From Streptomyces sp. TRM70350 (GTDB lineage: Bacteria > Actinomycetota > Actinomycetes > Streptomycetales > Streptomycetaceae), in contig NZ_JAHUXH010000013.1 in NCBI RefSeq assembly GCF_019219825.1, forward strand, positions 140,196 through 204,195: a stretch of 64,000 bases of DNA, written 5' to 3'. The first letter of the stretch is position 1; each line of letters opens with the position of its first letter. Positions 1 to 8,777 of this stretch are shown here, in pieces. The translations under genes were made by a program, and so were the position numbers. The notes below the pieces were generated by a model that was not told the origin of the DNA, did not search any database, and worked only from the letters and a program-made list of their open reading frames with translations.

Positions 1-1169
1 TTGGCCTTCACCCGCGACCACACGAACTCCCGGGCGTCCGGGTTCGTGGCGTCGTAGAAGGCGACCTGGACCGTGGACGCCACCTCCTTGTCCGGCCAGT
101 CGGCGTGGGCCAGCGGGCCGTACTGGGTGCCGATGAAGTAGCCGCGCTGCTCCATCAGGGAGTGGTTCTCGGACAGCGGCGAGACCGAGGGCCACACGCT
201 CACCACCAGCCGCACGCCCAGCTCGTCCAGCTCGCGGACCATCGCCGCCGGGTCGGGCCACTCCTTCGGGTCGAACTTCCACTCGCCCAGGTGCGTCCAG
301 TGGAAGAAGTCGCAGACGATCACGTCGAGGGGGAGCCCGCGCCGCTTGTACTCCCGCGCCACGGCGAGGAGTTCGTCCTGGGTGCGGTAGCGCAGCTTGC
401 ACTGCCAGAAGCCCGCGGCCCACTCCGGCAGCATCGGCGTCCGGCCCGTGACCGCGCTGTAGCGGCGCTGGGCGTCGGCCGGGGTGCCCGCGGTGATCCA
501 GTAGTCGATCTGGCGGGCGGAGTCGGCGACCCAGCGGGTGCCGTTGTGCGCCAGCTCCACGCGGCCGATCGCCGGGTTGTTCCACAGCAGGGTGTAGCCC
601 CGGCTGGAGGTGAGCACCGGGATGCCCACCTCGGCGTTGCGCTGGACCAGGTCGATGACCAGGCCCTTCTGGTCGAGCCGCCCGTGCTGGTGCTGGCCGA
701 GGCCGTACAGCTGCTCGCCCTCGTAGGCGGCGAAGCGCTGCTCCAGGCGGTGGTGGCCGTTGCCGACGGCGGTGTACAGGCGGGGCCCGGGCCACCAGAA
801 GTGGGCGCGCTCCTCGGCGAGGAGTTCCTCCGAGCCGTCGGTGCGCAGGAAGCGGACGAGCCCCTCGGCGTCGACGTGCACGGTCAGTGCCCCGACCGTC
901 AACTGCGCTTCCCCGTCGCCGATCTTGACCGTGCTCTCGGTGGCCGGGGCCTCGGCCAGGAGCGCGCCGGGCAGTCCGTCCAGGACGGGGCCGCCGAGCC
1001 GCGCCCGGACCCGGACCGCGTCCGGCCCCCACGGTTCGATCCGTACGGTCTCCTGGCGGCCGCTCCACTCCAGCCCACCGTCCCGCTCGCGGAACGTGCC
1101 GACGGTGGGGGAGGACTGCGCGAGGCTGACCGCGCCTGAAGGGGTCTGGGTTTCGGCAGGCTGATTCAC
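1..1169 (-). CDS. GH31 family glycosidase (alpha-xylosidase/alpha-glucosidase type), 3' end beyond window
   Basis: About 389 N-terminal codons of a retaining alpha-glycosidase of glycoside hydrolase family 31. The N-terminal beta-sandwich contains the family signature YGLGQHQHG, and the start of the TIM barrel carries LPEWAAGFWQCKLRY and LPLDVIVCDFFHW, where the conserved Asp contributes to the -1 subsite. The catalytic nucleophile and acid/base lie off the left edge, so xyloside versus glucoside specificity cannot be judged. The GTG start (1169-1167) is preceded by AGGAG in the gap to the LacI-type regulator gene. That regulator lies 66 bp upstream on the same strand, so the two probably form one operon controlled by the two operators near 2269 and 2355. 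No signal peptide is visible, so the enzyme is probably cytoplasmic and acts on imported oligosaccharides. Confidence 0.85.
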   Translation of the reverse strand, partial: MNQPAETQTPSGAVSLAQSSPTVGTFRERDGGLEWSGRQETVRIEPWGPDAVRVRARLGGPVLDGLPGALLAEAPATESTVKIGDGEAQLTVGALTVHVDAEGLVRFLRTDGSEELLAEERAHFWWPGPRLYTAVGNGHHRLEQRFAAYEGEQLYGLGQHQHGRLDQKGLVIDLVQRNAEVGIPVLTSSRGYTLLWNNPAIGRVELAHNGTRWVADSARQIDYWITAGTPADAQRRYSAVTGRTPMLPEWAAGFWQCKLRYRTQDELLAVAREYKRRGLPLDVIVCDFFHWTHLGEWKFDPKEWPDPAAMVRELDELGVRLVVSVWPSVSPLSENHSLMEQRGYFIGTQYGPLAHADWPDKEVASTVQVAFYDATNPDAREFVWSRVKA

Positions 1170-1235
1170 GTGGGGTGCTCCTGGGAGGAGTGCAGACAGG
1201 GAGGTGCCCTCGAAGGGCCCTTCAGGGAGTCCGGG

Positions 1236-2249
1236 TCAGGACCCGGACGGCACCGGGCCCGTGCTCGCACGGACCGTCAGCTCCGGGGGGAGCAGCAGCA
1301 CTTCCTCGCTGCCGCGCCCGTCCAGCTTGGCGACCAGGTGTTCCACGGCGTGCCGGCCCATCTCCTGCGCCGGGATGGCGACCGACGTCAGCCGCACCGA
1401 CGCCTGGGCGGCGACCTGGTCCGGGCAGATCGCGACCACCGACACGTCCTCCGGCACGGCCCGGCCCTGCTGGCGCAGCAGCGCGAGCAGCGGTTCGACC
1501 GCCGACTCGTTCTGCACGACGAAACCCGTGGTCGCCGGGCGCTCGTCGAAGACCCGGGCGAGCGTGGCCGCCATCGCGTCGTACCCGCCCTCGCACGGCC
1601 GGTGCAGCACTCTGAGGCCCAGCTCGCGGGCGCGGCAGCGGAGTCCGTCGAGGGTGCGCTCGGCGAAACCGGTGTGCCGTTCGTACACCGCGGGCGCCTC
1701 ACCGATGACAGCGATGTCGCGGTGGCCCAGCATCGCGAGATGCTCGACGCACAGCGCGCCGGTCGCCGCGAAGTCGAGGTCCACGCAGGTCAGGCCGGTG
1801 GTGTCGGCGGGCAGCCCGATGAGGACGGACGGCTGGTCGGTGCCGCGCAGCAACGGCAGCCGGTCGTCCTCCAGCTCCACGTCCATCAGGATCATCGCGT
1901 CGGCGAGCCCACTGCCGGTGACCCGGCGTACCGCGTCGGGGCCCTCCTCGCCGGTGAGCAGCAGGACGTCGTACCCGTGGGTGCGGGCGGTGGTGGCGAC
2001 GGCGATGGCGATCTCCATCATCACCGGCACGTACATGTCCGTCCGCAGCGGGATCATCAGCGCGATGATGTTGGACCGGCTGCTCGCCAGGGCGCGGGCG
2101 CCGGCGTTCGGGTGGTAGCCCAGCTCCCGGATGCTCTGCTCGACCCGCTGCCGGGTGGTCGCGGAGATGGACCGCTTGCCGCTGAGGACATAGCTCACCG
2201 TGCTCGCCGAGACTCCGGCGTGCTGGGCGACCTCGGCGAGGGTGACCAT
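1236..2249 (-). CDS. LacI/GalR-family transcriptional regulator
   Basis: A 337-aa repressor. Residues 1-50 form the LacI helix-turn-helix and hinge (MVTLAEVAQHAGVSASTVSY, then VLSGKRSIS), followed by a periplasmic-binding-protein-like sugar-sensing domain. I chose the ATG at 2249 because the HTH of this family starts within a few residues of the N-terminus; an in-frame start four codons upstream is less likely. The GH31 gene follows 66 bp downstream. Two palindromes with the GAAGCGCTTC core lie just upstream of the start, as expected of an autoregulated local repressor. The inducing sugar is not evident from sequence; an oligosaccharide hydrolysed by the GH31 enzyme is the natural guess. Confidence 0.9.
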   Translation of the reverse strand: MVTLAEVAQHAGVSASTVSYVLSGKRSISATTRQRVEQSIRELGYHPNAGARALASSRSNIIALMIPLRTDMYVPVMMEIAIAVATTARTHGYDVLLLTGEEGPDAVRRVTGSGLADAMILMDVELEDDRLPLLRGTDQPSVLIGLPADTTGLTCVDLDFAATGALCVEHLAMLGHRDIAVIGEAPAVYERHTGFAERTLDGLRCRARELGLRVLHRPCEGGYDAMAATLARVFDERPATTGFVVQNESAVEPLLALLRQQGRAVPEDVSVVAICPDQVAAQASVRLTSVAIPAQEMGRHAVEHLVAKLDGRGSEEVLLLPPELTVRASTGPVPSGS

Positions 2250-2266
2250 CCAGCTCTCCAAGCTTT

Positions 2267-2281
2267 GTGAAGCGCTTCGAC
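2267..2281. promoter_or_regulatory. LacI-family operator, proximal
   Basis: GTGAAGCGCTTCGAC contains the perfect palindrome GAAGCGCTTC (2269-2278), centred about 24 bp upstream of the regulator start. The central CG step and alternating purine-pyrimidine core are typical of LacI-family sites. Its position would block transcription of the regulator-GH31 operon. Confidence 0.7.
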
Positions 2282-2354
2282 AGTGCGCAGTGCGAACAAC
2301 GGCGGGTGAGGGTGGTTCGACAGTAGCTCCAGCCGAGGTGGGTGTCCATAGTCA

Positions 2355-2370
2355 GTCGAAGCGCTTCGAC
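2355..2370. promoter_or_regulatory. LacI-family operator, distal
   Basis: GTCGAAGCGCTTCGAC is a perfect 16-bp palindrome sharing its 10-bp core with the proximal site. The centres are 89 bp apart, close to 8.5 helical turns. The rest of the 2250-2591 gap shows no gene; it must also hold the promoter of the acyl-CoA dehydrogenase on the plus strand. Confidence 0.7.
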
Positions 2371-2591
2371 ACGGAATCTCGGGCAGTGGACGGCCGGTGC
2401 GGTCGCCCGAACGGGCGTACCCGCACCGTTCCCCGGAAGGGCCCCTGGCGCAACGCCTCCGCGGGGCCGAGTTCTGCCGAACCGCTGCGCGCGGGGTGGT
2501 GGCCTCGCCCAGGATCGGGTACATACGATCGAGTAGCACCCGTCGGTAACCAAATCGGACCTTGATCCCTCTTCGCGGCGAGGTGAGCCTC

Positions 2592-4526
2592 ATGTCCGCA
2601 GCTCCCACCACCCGACCCACCGTCACCGAACGTGAGGCCCGCCAGGTGGCGGAGGCGGCTCGGGAACAACAGTGGCGCAAGCCCAGCTTCGCCAAGGAAC
2701 TCTTCCTGGGGCGCTTCCGCCTCGACCTCATCCATCCCCACCCCCTGCCCCCCGACGAGGACGCCCAGCGCGGCGAGGAGTTCCTCACCAAGCTGCGCGA
2801 CTTCTGCGAGACGAAGATCGACCCCGCCCGCATCGAGCGGGACGCCCGGATCCCCGACGAGGTGATCGACGGGCTCAAGGAGCTCGGCGCCCTCGGCATG
2901 AAGATCGACACCAAGTACGGCGGCCTGGGCCTGACGCAGGTCTACTACAACAAGGCCCTCGCCCTGGTCGGCTCCGCCAGCCCGGCCGTCGGCGCGCTGC
3001 TCAGCGCGCACCAGTCGATCGGCGTACCGCAGCCGCTGAAGCTGTTCGGCACCCAGGAGCAGAAGGACACCTTCCTGCCGCGCTGCGCCCGCACCGACAT
3101 CTCCGCCTTCCTGCTCACCGAACCGGACGTCGGCTCCGACCCGGCCCGGCTCGCCACCACCGCCGTCCCGGACGGCGACGACTACATCCTCGACGGCGTG
3201 AAGCTCTGGACGACCAACGGCGTCATCGCCGACCTTTTGGTCGTGATGGCACGCGTGCCGAAGTCCGAGGGGCACAAGGGCGGCATCACGGCCTTCGTCG
3301 TGGAGGCGACCTCGGAAGGCATCACCGTCGAGAACCGCAACGCCTTCATGGGCCTGCGCGGCCTGGAGAACGGCGTCACACGCTTCCACCAGGTCCGCGT
3401 CCCGGCCGCCAACCGGATCGGCCCGGAGGGGGCGGGCCTGAAGATCGCCCTCACCACCCTGAACACGGGCCGGCTGTCGCTGCCCGCGATGTGCGTCGGC
3501 GCCGGAAAGTGGTGCCTGAAGATCGCCCGTGAGTGGTCGGCCGCCCGGGAGCAGTGGGGCAAGCCGGTCGCCCTGCACGAGGCGGTCGGCTCGAAGATCG
3601 CGTTCATCGCGGCCACGACCTTCGCCCTGGAGGCCGTACTGGACCTGTCGTCCCAGATGGCCGACGAGGACCGCAACGACATCCGCATCGAGGCCGCGCT
3701 CGCCAAGCTGTACGGCTCCGAGATGGCCTACCTGATGGCCGACGAACTGGTCCAGATCCGCGGCGGCCGCGGCTTCGAGACGGCAGAGTCGCTGCGGGCC
3801 CGGGGCGAGCGCGGGGTGCCCGCCGAGCAGATCCTTCGCGACCTGCGGATCAACCGCATCTTCGAGGGCTCGACCGAGATCATGCACCTGCTGATCGCCC
3901 GCGAGGCGGTCGACGCCCACCTGACGGTCGCCGGTGATCTCATCGACCCCGGCAAGTCCCTGCAGGACAAGGCGAAGGCGGGCGCGCAGGCGGGTGTCTT
4001 CTACGCCAAGTGGCTGCCGAAGCTGGTGGCGGGGCCGGGGCAGCTCCCGTCGTCGTACGGGGAGTTCAAGCACGGCATCGACCTCTCGCCGCATCTGCGG
4101 TTCGTCGAACGCGCCTCCCGCAAACTGGCCCGGTCCACCTTCTACGCCATGTCCCGCTGGCAGGGCCGGATGGAGACCAAGCAGGGCTTCCTGGGCCGGA
4201 TCGTGGACATCGGCGCCGAGCTGTTCGCGATGAGCGCGGCCTGCGTCCGCGCCGAACTGCTGCGCAGCCGGGGCGAGCACGGCCGCGAGGCCTACCAACT
4301 CGCCGACGCCTTCTGCCACCAGGCCCGCATCCGCGTCGACGAGCTCTTCGGCCGCCTGTGGACCAACACCGACGAGCTGGACCGCAAGGTGGTCAAGCAG
4401 GTCCTGGCGGGCAGCTACGAGTGGCTGGAGCAGGGCATCGTCGACCCCTCGGGTGACGAACCGTGGATCGCGGACGCGACCCCCGGCCCGTCTCCGAAGG
4501 AGAACGTGCACCGCCCGATCCGGTGA
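2592..4526 (+). CDS. acyl-CoA dehydrogenase family protein (long FadE type)
   Basis: A 644-aa FAD flavoprotein predicted to oxidise acyl-CoA to enoyl-CoA. The usual three ACAD domains occupy roughly residues 45-470: an N-terminal helical domain, a middle beta domain with FLLTEPDVGSDPARL, and a C-terminal helical domain ending in IFEGSTEIMHLLIAREA. A C-terminal extension of about 170 residues makes it longer than the usual 380-400 aa and resembles the long mycobacterial FadE enzymes. The ATG at 2592 is preceded at 5 bp by GAGGTGAG, which outweighs an in-frame start 30 bp upstream. It is transcribed alone, with a terminator hairpin just downstream. The acyl substrate cannot be read from the sequence. 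Confidence 0.9.
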   Translation: MSAAPTTRPTVTEREARQVAEAAREQQWRKPSFAKELFLGRFRLDLIHPHPLPPDEDAQRGEEFLTKLRDFCETKIDPARIERDARIPDEVIDGLKELGALGMKIDTKYGGLGLTQVYYNKALALVGSASPAVGALLSAHQSIGVPQPLKLFGTQEQKDTFLPRCARTDISAFLLTEPDVGSDPARLATTAVPDGDDYILDGVKLWTTNGVIADLLVVMARVPKSEGHKGGITAFVVEATSEGITVENRNAFMGLRGLENGVTRFHQVRVPAANRIGPEGAGLKIALTTLNTGRLSLPAMCVGAGKWCLKIAREWSAAREQWGKPVALHEAVGSKIAFIAATTFALEAVLDLSSQMADEDRNDIRIEAALAKLYGSEMAYLMADELVQIRGGRGFETAESLRARGERGVPAEQILRDLRINRIFEGSTEIMHLLIAREAVDAHLTVAGDLIDPGKSLQDKAKAGAQAGVFYAKWLPKLVAGPGQLPSSYGEFKHGIDLSPHLRFVERASRKLARSTFYAMSRWQGRMETKQGFLGRIVDIGAELFAMSAACVRAELLRSRGEHGREAYQLADAFCHQARIRVDELFGRLWTNTDELDRKVVKQVLAGSYEWLEQGIVDPSGDEPWIADATPGPSPKENVHRPIR

Positions 4527-4534
4527 GATGACTC

Positions 4535-4566
4535 GCAGGGTGTCCTCTCGGGAGGGGGCACCCTGC
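4535..4566 (+). terminator. hairpin terminator after acyl-CoA dehydrogenase
   Basis: The outer stem GCAGGGTG (4535-4542) pairs with CACCCTGC (4559-4566). An inner CCTC/GAGG pairing extends it. It begins 9 bp after the stop codon. There is no U-tract, as is common in Streptomyces. Confidence 0.6.
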
Positions 4567-4668
4567 CCGGTGTCCGTGGTGCGCGTCGTTCAGGCGACCT
4601 TCCGCAACACACCCCCGTGAGGGGGACGCCCTGTCCTGCACGCGCGCGCGTGCGGCCACAATGGAGCA

Positions 4669-5949
4669 ATGAGTGACAGTCCCGCACCCCTCGCCGACCC
4701 GCACCACGTCCACGACCCCGTGACGGGCGACGGCCCGAAGGACGTCGTGATCCTCGGCTCCACCGGGTCGATCGGCACGCAGGCCATCGACCTCGTCCTG
4801 CGCAACCCGGACCGCTTCCGGGTCACCGGCCTGTCCGCCAACGGCGGCCGGGTCGGCCTCCTCGCCGAGCAGGCCTACCGGCTCCGGGTCCGGACCGTCG
4901 CGGTGGCCCGCGAGGACGTCGTACCGGCGCTGCGGGAAGCGCTGACCGCGCAGTACGGCACGGGGGAGCCGCTCCCCGAGATCCTCGCCGGGCCCGACGC
5001 GGCCACCCAGCTCGCCGCCTGCGACTGCCACACCGTGCTGAACGGCATCACCGGCTCCATCGGCCTCGCCCCGACCCTCGCCGCCCTGGAGGCGGGCCGC
5101 ACCCTCGCGCTCGCCAACAAGGAGTCGCTCATCGTGGGCGGCCCGCTGGTCAAGGCGCTCGCCGAGCCCGGCCAGATCATCCCGGTCGACTCCGAGCACG
5201 CGGCGCTCTTCCAGGCGCTCGCCGCGGGCACCCGCGCGGACGTGCGCAAGCTCGTCGTCACCGCGTCCGGCGGCCCCTTCCGTGGCCGGACGAAGGCGGA
5301 GCTGGCGCACGTCACCGTCGAGGACGCCCTCGCCCACCCCACCTGGGCCATGGGGCCCGTGATCACGATCAACTCCGCGACCCTCGTCAACAAGGGCCTG
5401 GAAGTCATCGAGGCCCACCTGCTGTACGACCTTCCCTTCGAACGCATTGAGGTGGTCGTGCATCCCCAGTCGTATGTCCACTCGATGGTTGAGTTCACGG
5501 ACGGATCCACGATCGCCCAGGCGACGCCCCCGGACATGCGCGGGCCCATCGCCATCGGCCTCGGCTGGCCCCAGCGCGTCCCCGACGCCGCACCCGCCTT
5601 CGACTGGAGCACGGCGTCGACCTGGGAGTTCTTCCCGCTCGACACCGACGCCTTCCCGTCCGTCGGCCTCGCGCGGCACGTCGGAGAGCTCGCGGGCACC
5701 GCGCCGGCGGTGTTCAATGCCGCCAACGAGGAGTGCGTGGACGCGTTCCTGCGGGGCGCGCTGCCGTTCAACGGAATCATGGAGACGGTCACCCGGGTCG
5801 TCGACGAACACGGCACTCCCCCCACGGGAACCTCGCTCACCGTGTCGGACGTCCTCGAAGCGGAGACCTGGGCCCGCGCCAGGGCCCGTGAACTGACGGC
5901 ACAGACTGGACATACGGCGCAGACAGTCACCGCGGAGGCGCGTGCATGA
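4669..5949 (+). CDS. dxr: 1-deoxy-D-xylulose 5-phosphate reductoisomerase
   Basis: A 426-aa enzyme that converts DXP to 2-C-methyl-D-erythritol 4-phosphate with NADPH, the committed step of the MEP isoprenoid pathway. The NADPH-binding loop GSTGSIG is at residues 30-36. Family motifs ANKESLIVGG and DSEHAALFQ are present; the latter carries metal-binding and substrate residues. An N-terminal tail of about 23 residues precedes the Rossmann fold and is longer than in E. coli. The stop overlaps the start of the site-2 protease gene (ATGA), and ispG, the sixth MEP enzyme, follows that gene. The three genes probably form an operon. Confidence 0.96.
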   Translation: MSDSPAPLADPHHVHDPVTGDGPKDVVILGSTGSIGTQAIDLVLRNPDRFRVTGLSANGGRVGLLAEQAYRLRVRTVAVAREDVVPALREALTAQYGTGEPLPEILAGPDAATQLAACDCHTVLNGITGSIGLAPTLAALEAGRTLALANKESLIVGGPLVKALAEPGQIIPVDSEHAALFQALAAGTRADVRKLVVTASGGPFRGRTKAELAHVTVEDALAHPTWAMGPVITINSATLVNKGLEVIEAHLLYDLPFERIEVVVHPQSYVHSMVEFTDGSTIAQATPPDMRGPIAIGLGWPQRVPDAAPAFDWSTASTWEFFPLDTDAFPSVGLARHVGELAGTAPAVFNAANEECVDAFLRGALPFNGIMETVTRVVDEHGTPPTGTSLTVSDVLEAETWARARARELTAQTGHTAQTVTAEARA

Positions 5950-7250
5950 CGACCCTGATGATGATCCTCGGCATAGTCGTGTTCGCGGTCGGCCTGCTGA
6001 TCTCGATCGCGTGGCACGAGCTGGGGCATCTGTCCACCGCCAAGCTCTTCGGCATCCGCGTCCCGCAGTACATGGTCGGCTTCGGCCCGACGCTGTTCTC
6101 GCGCACCAAGGGCGAGACCGAGTACGGCATCAAGGCCATCCCGTTCGGCGGCTACATCCGCATGATCGGCATGTTCCCGCCCGGCCCCGACGGCCGGATG
6201 GAGGCCCGCTCCACCTCACCCTGGCGCGGCATGATCGAGGACGCCCGCTCGGCCGCCTTCGAGGAGCTGCGGCCCGGCGACGAGACCCGCATGTTCTACA
6301 CGCGCAAGCCGTGGAAGCGGGTCATCGTGATGTTCGCGGGCCCGTTCATGAACCTGATCCTGGCGGCCGTGCTCTTCCTCATCGTGCTGATGGGCTTCGG
6401 CATCTCGCAGCAGACCACCACCGTCAGCTCGGTCTCCCAGTGCGTGATCGCGCAGAGCGAGAACCGCGACAAGTGCACCTCGGCGGACAGGCCCTCCCCG
6501 GCCGCCGCGGCCGGCCTCAAGGCGGGCGACAAGATCGTCTCCTTCAACGGCGTCAGGACCGACGAGTGGAACGAACTCTCGGACCTGATCCGCGCCAACC
6601 CCGGCAAGGACGTGCCGATCGTCGTCGACCGCAAGGGCCAAGAAGTCATCCTGCACGCGAAGATCGCCACCAACCAGGTCGCCAAGAAGGACGCCGGCGG
6701 CCAGATCGTCCAGGGCGAGTACGTCACCGCCGGCTTCCTCGGCTTCAGCGCCGCCACCGGCGTCGTCCGGCAGGACTTCGACGAGTCCCTGGTGTGGATG
6801 GGCGACCGCGTCGGCGAGGCCGTCGACTCCCTCGCCGCCCTGCCCGGCAAGATCCCGGCCCTGTGGAACGCCGCCTTCGACGGCGCCGAGCGCGAACCCG
6901 ACTCCCCGATGGGCGTGGTCGGCGCGGCCCGCGTCGGCGGCGAGATCTTCACCCTCGACATCCCGCCCACCCAGCAGCTGGCGATGGCCCTGATGCTGGT
7001 GGCCGGTTTCAACCTCTCCCTGTTCCTGTTCAACATGCTCCCGCTGCTCCCGCTCGACGGCGGCCATATCGCGGGCGCGCTGTGGGAGTCGCTGCGGCGG
7101 AACGCGGCGAAGGCGCTACGGCGCCCGGACCCGGGCCCGTTCGACGTGGCGAAGCTGATGCCGGTGGCCTATGTGGTGGCGGGGATCTTCATCTGCTTCA
7201 CGATCCTGGTGCTCATCGCCGATGTGGTTAACCCGGTGAGAATCTCCTAG
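5946..7250 (+). CDS. M50 site-2 membrane metalloprotease (RseP/Rip1-like)
   Basis: A 434-aa intramembrane zinc protease. The first TM segment carries HELGH (residues 24-28), the HExxH zinc site. A PDZ domain lies in the middle (KAGDKIVSFNGV), and the C-terminal TM region holds the third-ligand motif NMLPLLPLDGGH. It would cleave membrane-bound anti-sigma factors or signal-peptide remnants; the mycobacterial counterpart is Rip1. Its ATGA overlap with dxr indicates translational coupling, an arrangement conserved in actinobacteria although the two proteins have no obvious pathway link. The specific substrate is unknown. Confidence 0.92.
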   Translation: MTTLMMILGIVVFAVGLLISIAWHELGHLSTAKLFGIRVPQYMVGFGPTLFSRTKGETEYGIKAIPFGGYIRMIGMFPPGPDGRMEARSTSPWRGMIEDARSAAFEELRPGDETRMFYTRKPWKRVIVMFAGPFMNLILAAVLFLIVLMGFGISQQTTTVSSVSQCVIAQSENRDKCTSADRPSPAAAAGLKAGDKIVSFNGVRTDEWNELSDLIRANPGKDVPIVVDRKGQEVILHAKIATNQVAKKDAGGQIVQGEYVTAGFLGFSAATGVVRQDFDESLVWMGDRVGEAVDSLAALPGKIPALWNAAFDGAEREPDSPMGVVGAARVGGEIFTLDIPPTQQLAMALMLVAGFNLSLFLFNMLPLLPLDGGHIAGALWESLRRNAAKALRRPDPGPFDVAKLMPVAYVVAGIFICFTILVLIADVVNPVRIS

Positions 7251-7420
7251 TCGCACGGCGTTCGCGGCGGCCTGGGACGATCGGTTCCGGGCCGCCTTCC
7301 ATGGAGTGGTTTTCGCGGGCCGTGATGTGCTCGCGCCTCGGCACGTGCCGTAATCTCGAAGCCTGGAGCCCGCTGCTGACGGGACCGGACCTTGATCCAC
7401 GACTTGGGGTTGCACAGCAG

Positions 7421-8578
7421 ATGACTGCGATTTCTCTCGGCATGCCGTCCGTTCCGACCAAGCTCGCCGAGCGCCGGAAGAGCCGGCAGATCCAGGTCGG
7501 ATCGGTGCCGGTCGGCGGGGACGCGCCGGTCTCGGTCCAGTCCATGACCACGACCCGTACGTCGGACATCGGCGCCACCCTCCAGCAGATCGCCGAGCTC
7601 ACCGCCTCCGGCTGCCAGATCGTCCGCGTGGCCTGCCCCACCCAGGACGACGCCGACGCCCTCGCGACCATCGCCCGCAAGTCGCAGATCCCCGTCATCG
7701 CCGACATCCACTTCCAGCCGAAGTACGTCTTCGCCGCGATCGAGGCGGGCTGCGCCGCGGTCCGGGTGAACCCGGGCAACATCAAGCAGTTCGACGACAA
7801 GGTCAAGGAGATCGCCAAGGCCGCCAAGGAGCACGGCACCCCGATCCGCATCGGCGTGAACGCCGGCTCCCTGGACCGGCGCCTGCTGCAGAAGTACGGC
7901 AAGGCGACGCCGGAGGCCCTGGTCGAGTCGGCCCTGTGGGAGGCCTCGCTCTTCGAGGAGCACGACTTCCGGGACATCAAGATCTCCGTCAAGCACAACG
8001 ACCCGGTCGTGATGATCGAGGCGTACCGCCAGCTCGCCGCGCAGTGCGACTACCCGCTGCACCTCGGCGTCACCGAGGCGGGCCCGGCCTTCCAGGGCAC
8101 GATCAAGTCGGCGGTCGCTTTCGGCGCCCTGCTCTCGCAGGGGATCGGCGACACCATCAGGGTGTCGTTGAGCGCTCCGCCCGCCGAGGAGGTCAAGGTC
8201 GGCATCCAGATCCTGGAGTCGCTCAACCTCAGGCAGCGCGGCCTGGAGATCGTCTCCTGCCCGTCCTGCGGCCGCGCCCAGGTGGACGTCTACAAGTTGG
8301 CCGAGGAGGTCACGGCCGGCCTCACCGGCATGGAGGTCCCGCTCCGCGTCGCCGTCATGGGCTGCGTCGTCAACGGGCCCGGCGAGGCCCGCGAGGCCGA
8401 CCTCGGCGTCGCCTCCGGCAACGGCAAGGGCCAGATCTTCGTCAAGGGCCAGGTCATCAAGACCGTCCCGGAGTCCAAGATCGTCGAAACCCTCATCGAG
8501 GAGGCCATGAAACTGGCCGAACAGATGGAGGCGGAGGGCGCGGAGTCGGGCGAGCCATCGGTCTCAGTCGCGGGCTGA
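7421..8578 (+). CDS. ispG: 4-hydroxy-3-methylbut-2-en-1-yl diphosphate synthase (IspG/GcpE)
   Basis: A 385-aa [4Fe-4S] enzyme that reductively converts MEcPP to HMBPP in the MEP pathway. The cluster ligands are Cys280 and Cys283 (SCPSCGR) and Cys315 (MGCVVNGPGE), followed by the conserved Glu322. The N-terminal TIM barrel begins RKSRQIQVGSVPVGG. I chose the ATG at 7421 (MTAISLGMPS); the open frame continues 40 codons upstream, but that region does not resemble the family. The gap of about 170 bp after the protease gene could hold a promoter of its own. Confidence 0.96.
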   Translation: MTAISLGMPSVPTKLAERRKSRQIQVGSVPVGGDAPVSVQSMTTTRTSDIGATLQQIAELTASGCQIVRVACPTQDDADALATIARKSQIPVIADIHFQPKYVFAAIEAGCAAVRVNPGNIKQFDDKVKEIAKAAKEHGTPIRIGVNAGSLDRRLLQKYGKATPEALVESALWEASLFEEHDFRDIKISVKHNDPVVMIEAYRQLAAQCDYPLHLGVTEAGPAFQGTIKSAVAFGALLSQGIGDTIRVSLSAPPAEEVKVGIQILESLNLRQRGLEIVSCPSCGRAQVDVYKLAEEVTAGLTGMEVPLRVAVMGCVVNGPGEAREADLGVASGNGKGQIFVKGQVIKTVPESKIVETLIEEAMKLAEQMEAEGAESGEPSVSVAG

Positions 8579-8579
8579 A

Positions 8580-8640
8580 CAACGCCCTTGAGGGGCGCGG
8601 GGAACTGCGCGAGCAACCGCACAAGACCCGCACCCGCCAA
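8580..8640. repeat. dispersed Streptomyces-type intergenic repeat, copy 1
   Basis: The segment starts CAACGCCCTTGAGGGGCGCG and continues GGGAACTGCGCGAGCAACC, directly after the ispG stop codon. A second, slightly diverged copy follows the next gene (9640-9690). The CGCCC...GGGGCG arms can form a short hairpin, so it may terminate or protect the 3' end of the mRNA. I recognise this as a type of sequence often found after genes in Streptomyces. Confidence 0.65.
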
Positions 8641-8777
8641 GCCACAGCCCCCCGAGCAGTAGGCGCACACCAACACCGCCCACCCCAGAACGGGCGGTAC
8701 CTCACGCGGGTCGGCACGGCCAAGCTTCCGCAGGTACAGTGCGGAGATCAGCAGACTTCACCCGTGAGGCCCCGCCC

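Noticed and set aside
2352..4511. 719-codon open frame antisense to the acyl-CoA dehydrogenase gene
   Set aside because: Product is Gly/Ala/Val/Asp-rich with no family features; a typical antisense shadow of GC-rich codon bias. The plus-strand gene has clear ACAD motifs and an SD.
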